From Flavobacteriaceae bacterium TMED81 (GTDB lineage: Bacteria; Bacteroidota; Bacteroidia; Flavobacteriales; Flavobacteriaceae), in assembly GCA_002171575.2 (NCBI GenBank), contig NHEI02000015.1, forward strand, positions 8,316 to 22,971: DNA of 14,656 nt, written 5' to 3'. The notes beneath the pieces were generated by a model that worked only from the letters and a program-made list of their open reading frames with translations, was not told the origin of the DNA and did no database searches. A program made the translations under genes and the position numbers. This document shows, piece by piece, positions 14,448-14,656 of the stretch (within the stretch, counting starts at the first letter, position 1; each line of letters begins with the position of its first letter).

Positions 14448-14656
14448 GCGATGTGTTTATGTGCCTTGTAGGAGGAACGCACGAGCGCCCCACTTTCGAC
14501 GTGTCTAAAGCCGATTTCTTTTCCAAAATCTTCATAAACTTTAAACTGGTCAGGGGTGATAAATTCTTTCACAGGGAGGTGTTTTTTGGAGGGTTGGAGA
14601 TATTGTCCGATGGTGACGATATCAACATCCGCATCTCGTAAGTCGAGCATGGTTTG
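14444..14656 (-). CDS. lipA: Lipoyl synthase, C-terminal fragment (runs off the right edge)
   Basis: Radical-SAM enzyme that inserts two sulfurs into octanoyl groups on lipoyl domains of 2-oxoacid dehydrogenases. Only the last 70 residues are in the window: DLRDADVDIVTIGQYLQPSK, then HLPVKEFITPDQF, and the terminal GFRHVESGALVRSSYKAHKH, which includes the conserved R-S-S-Y of the second iron-sulfur cluster site. The iron-sulfur CxxxCxxC motifs would lie further right. The frame is open to the last base. The stop at 14444-14446 overlaps the end of lpxK. Confidence 0.95.
   Translation of the reverse strand, partial: QTMLDLRDADVDIVTIGQYLQPSKKHLPVKEFITPDQFKVYEDFGKEIGFRHVESGALVRSSYKAHKHIA

Overview
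The window looks like chromosome from a member of the Bacteroidota, most likely a flavobacterium. Three things suggest this. Intergenic regions carry the Bacteroidota promoter signature (TTTG, a spacer of about 17-23 bases, then TAnnTTTG). Start codons lack clear Shine-Dalgarno sequences. The gene content also fits: NhaD, an ATP-type PEP carboxykinase, a Nif3 protein with a central insert, and a 'zinc ribbon' protein that has lost its cysteines. This assignment is an inference from sequence features; no database was searched.

Layout. (1) 1-2913: a housekeeping block on the + strand. An NhaD-type Na+/H+ antiporter directly abuts folC. A tRNA-Val(UAC) follows with its own promoter and terminator. 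(2) 2914-3082: a gene-free stretch with a second tRNA-type promoter, a short tRNA-3'-end-like hairpin and two oligo-T tracts. (3) 3083-7748: a visibly AT-rich group of five glycan-transfer genes: one GT92/DUF23-like glycosyltransferase and two 'Stealth phosphotransferase + GT-A-like transferase' pairs facing each other tail to tail. (4) 7950-11436: acetoacetyl-CoA synthetase converging on a PEP carboxykinase gene that is full length but interrupted by one in-frame TAG. (5) 11525-14656: a Nif3-family gene with a coiled-coil (former zinc ribbon) gene on the - strand, a divergent lpxK, and the 3' end of lipA running in from the right edge.

How the genes fit together. Stealth proteins are sugar-1-phosphate transferases that build phosphodiester-linked surface polysaccharide, so region 3 probably decorates or builds a capsule or O-antigen-like glycan. 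No polymerase, flippase or sugar-nucleotide gene is present, so it must depend on a biosynthesis locus elsewhere. lpxK (lipid A 4'-kinase) is outer-membrane housekeeping and need not be functionally connected. Acetoacetyl-CoA synthetase and PEP carboxykinase are both central carbon genes: activation of acetoacetate and the first step of gluconeogenesis.

Main points for a second look: the amber codon directly after the metal-binding Asp-Asp of PckA; large palindromes laid over the pckA promoter; the paired Stealth/GT modules with swapped gene order; the promoter-led tRNA-like minihelix after tRNA-Val; and twin TTGTWWACAA palindromes 53 bases apart upstream of nhaD. Nothing here amounts to a clearly new system. 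The Stealth/GT pairing is the best candidate for an undescribed functional partnership.
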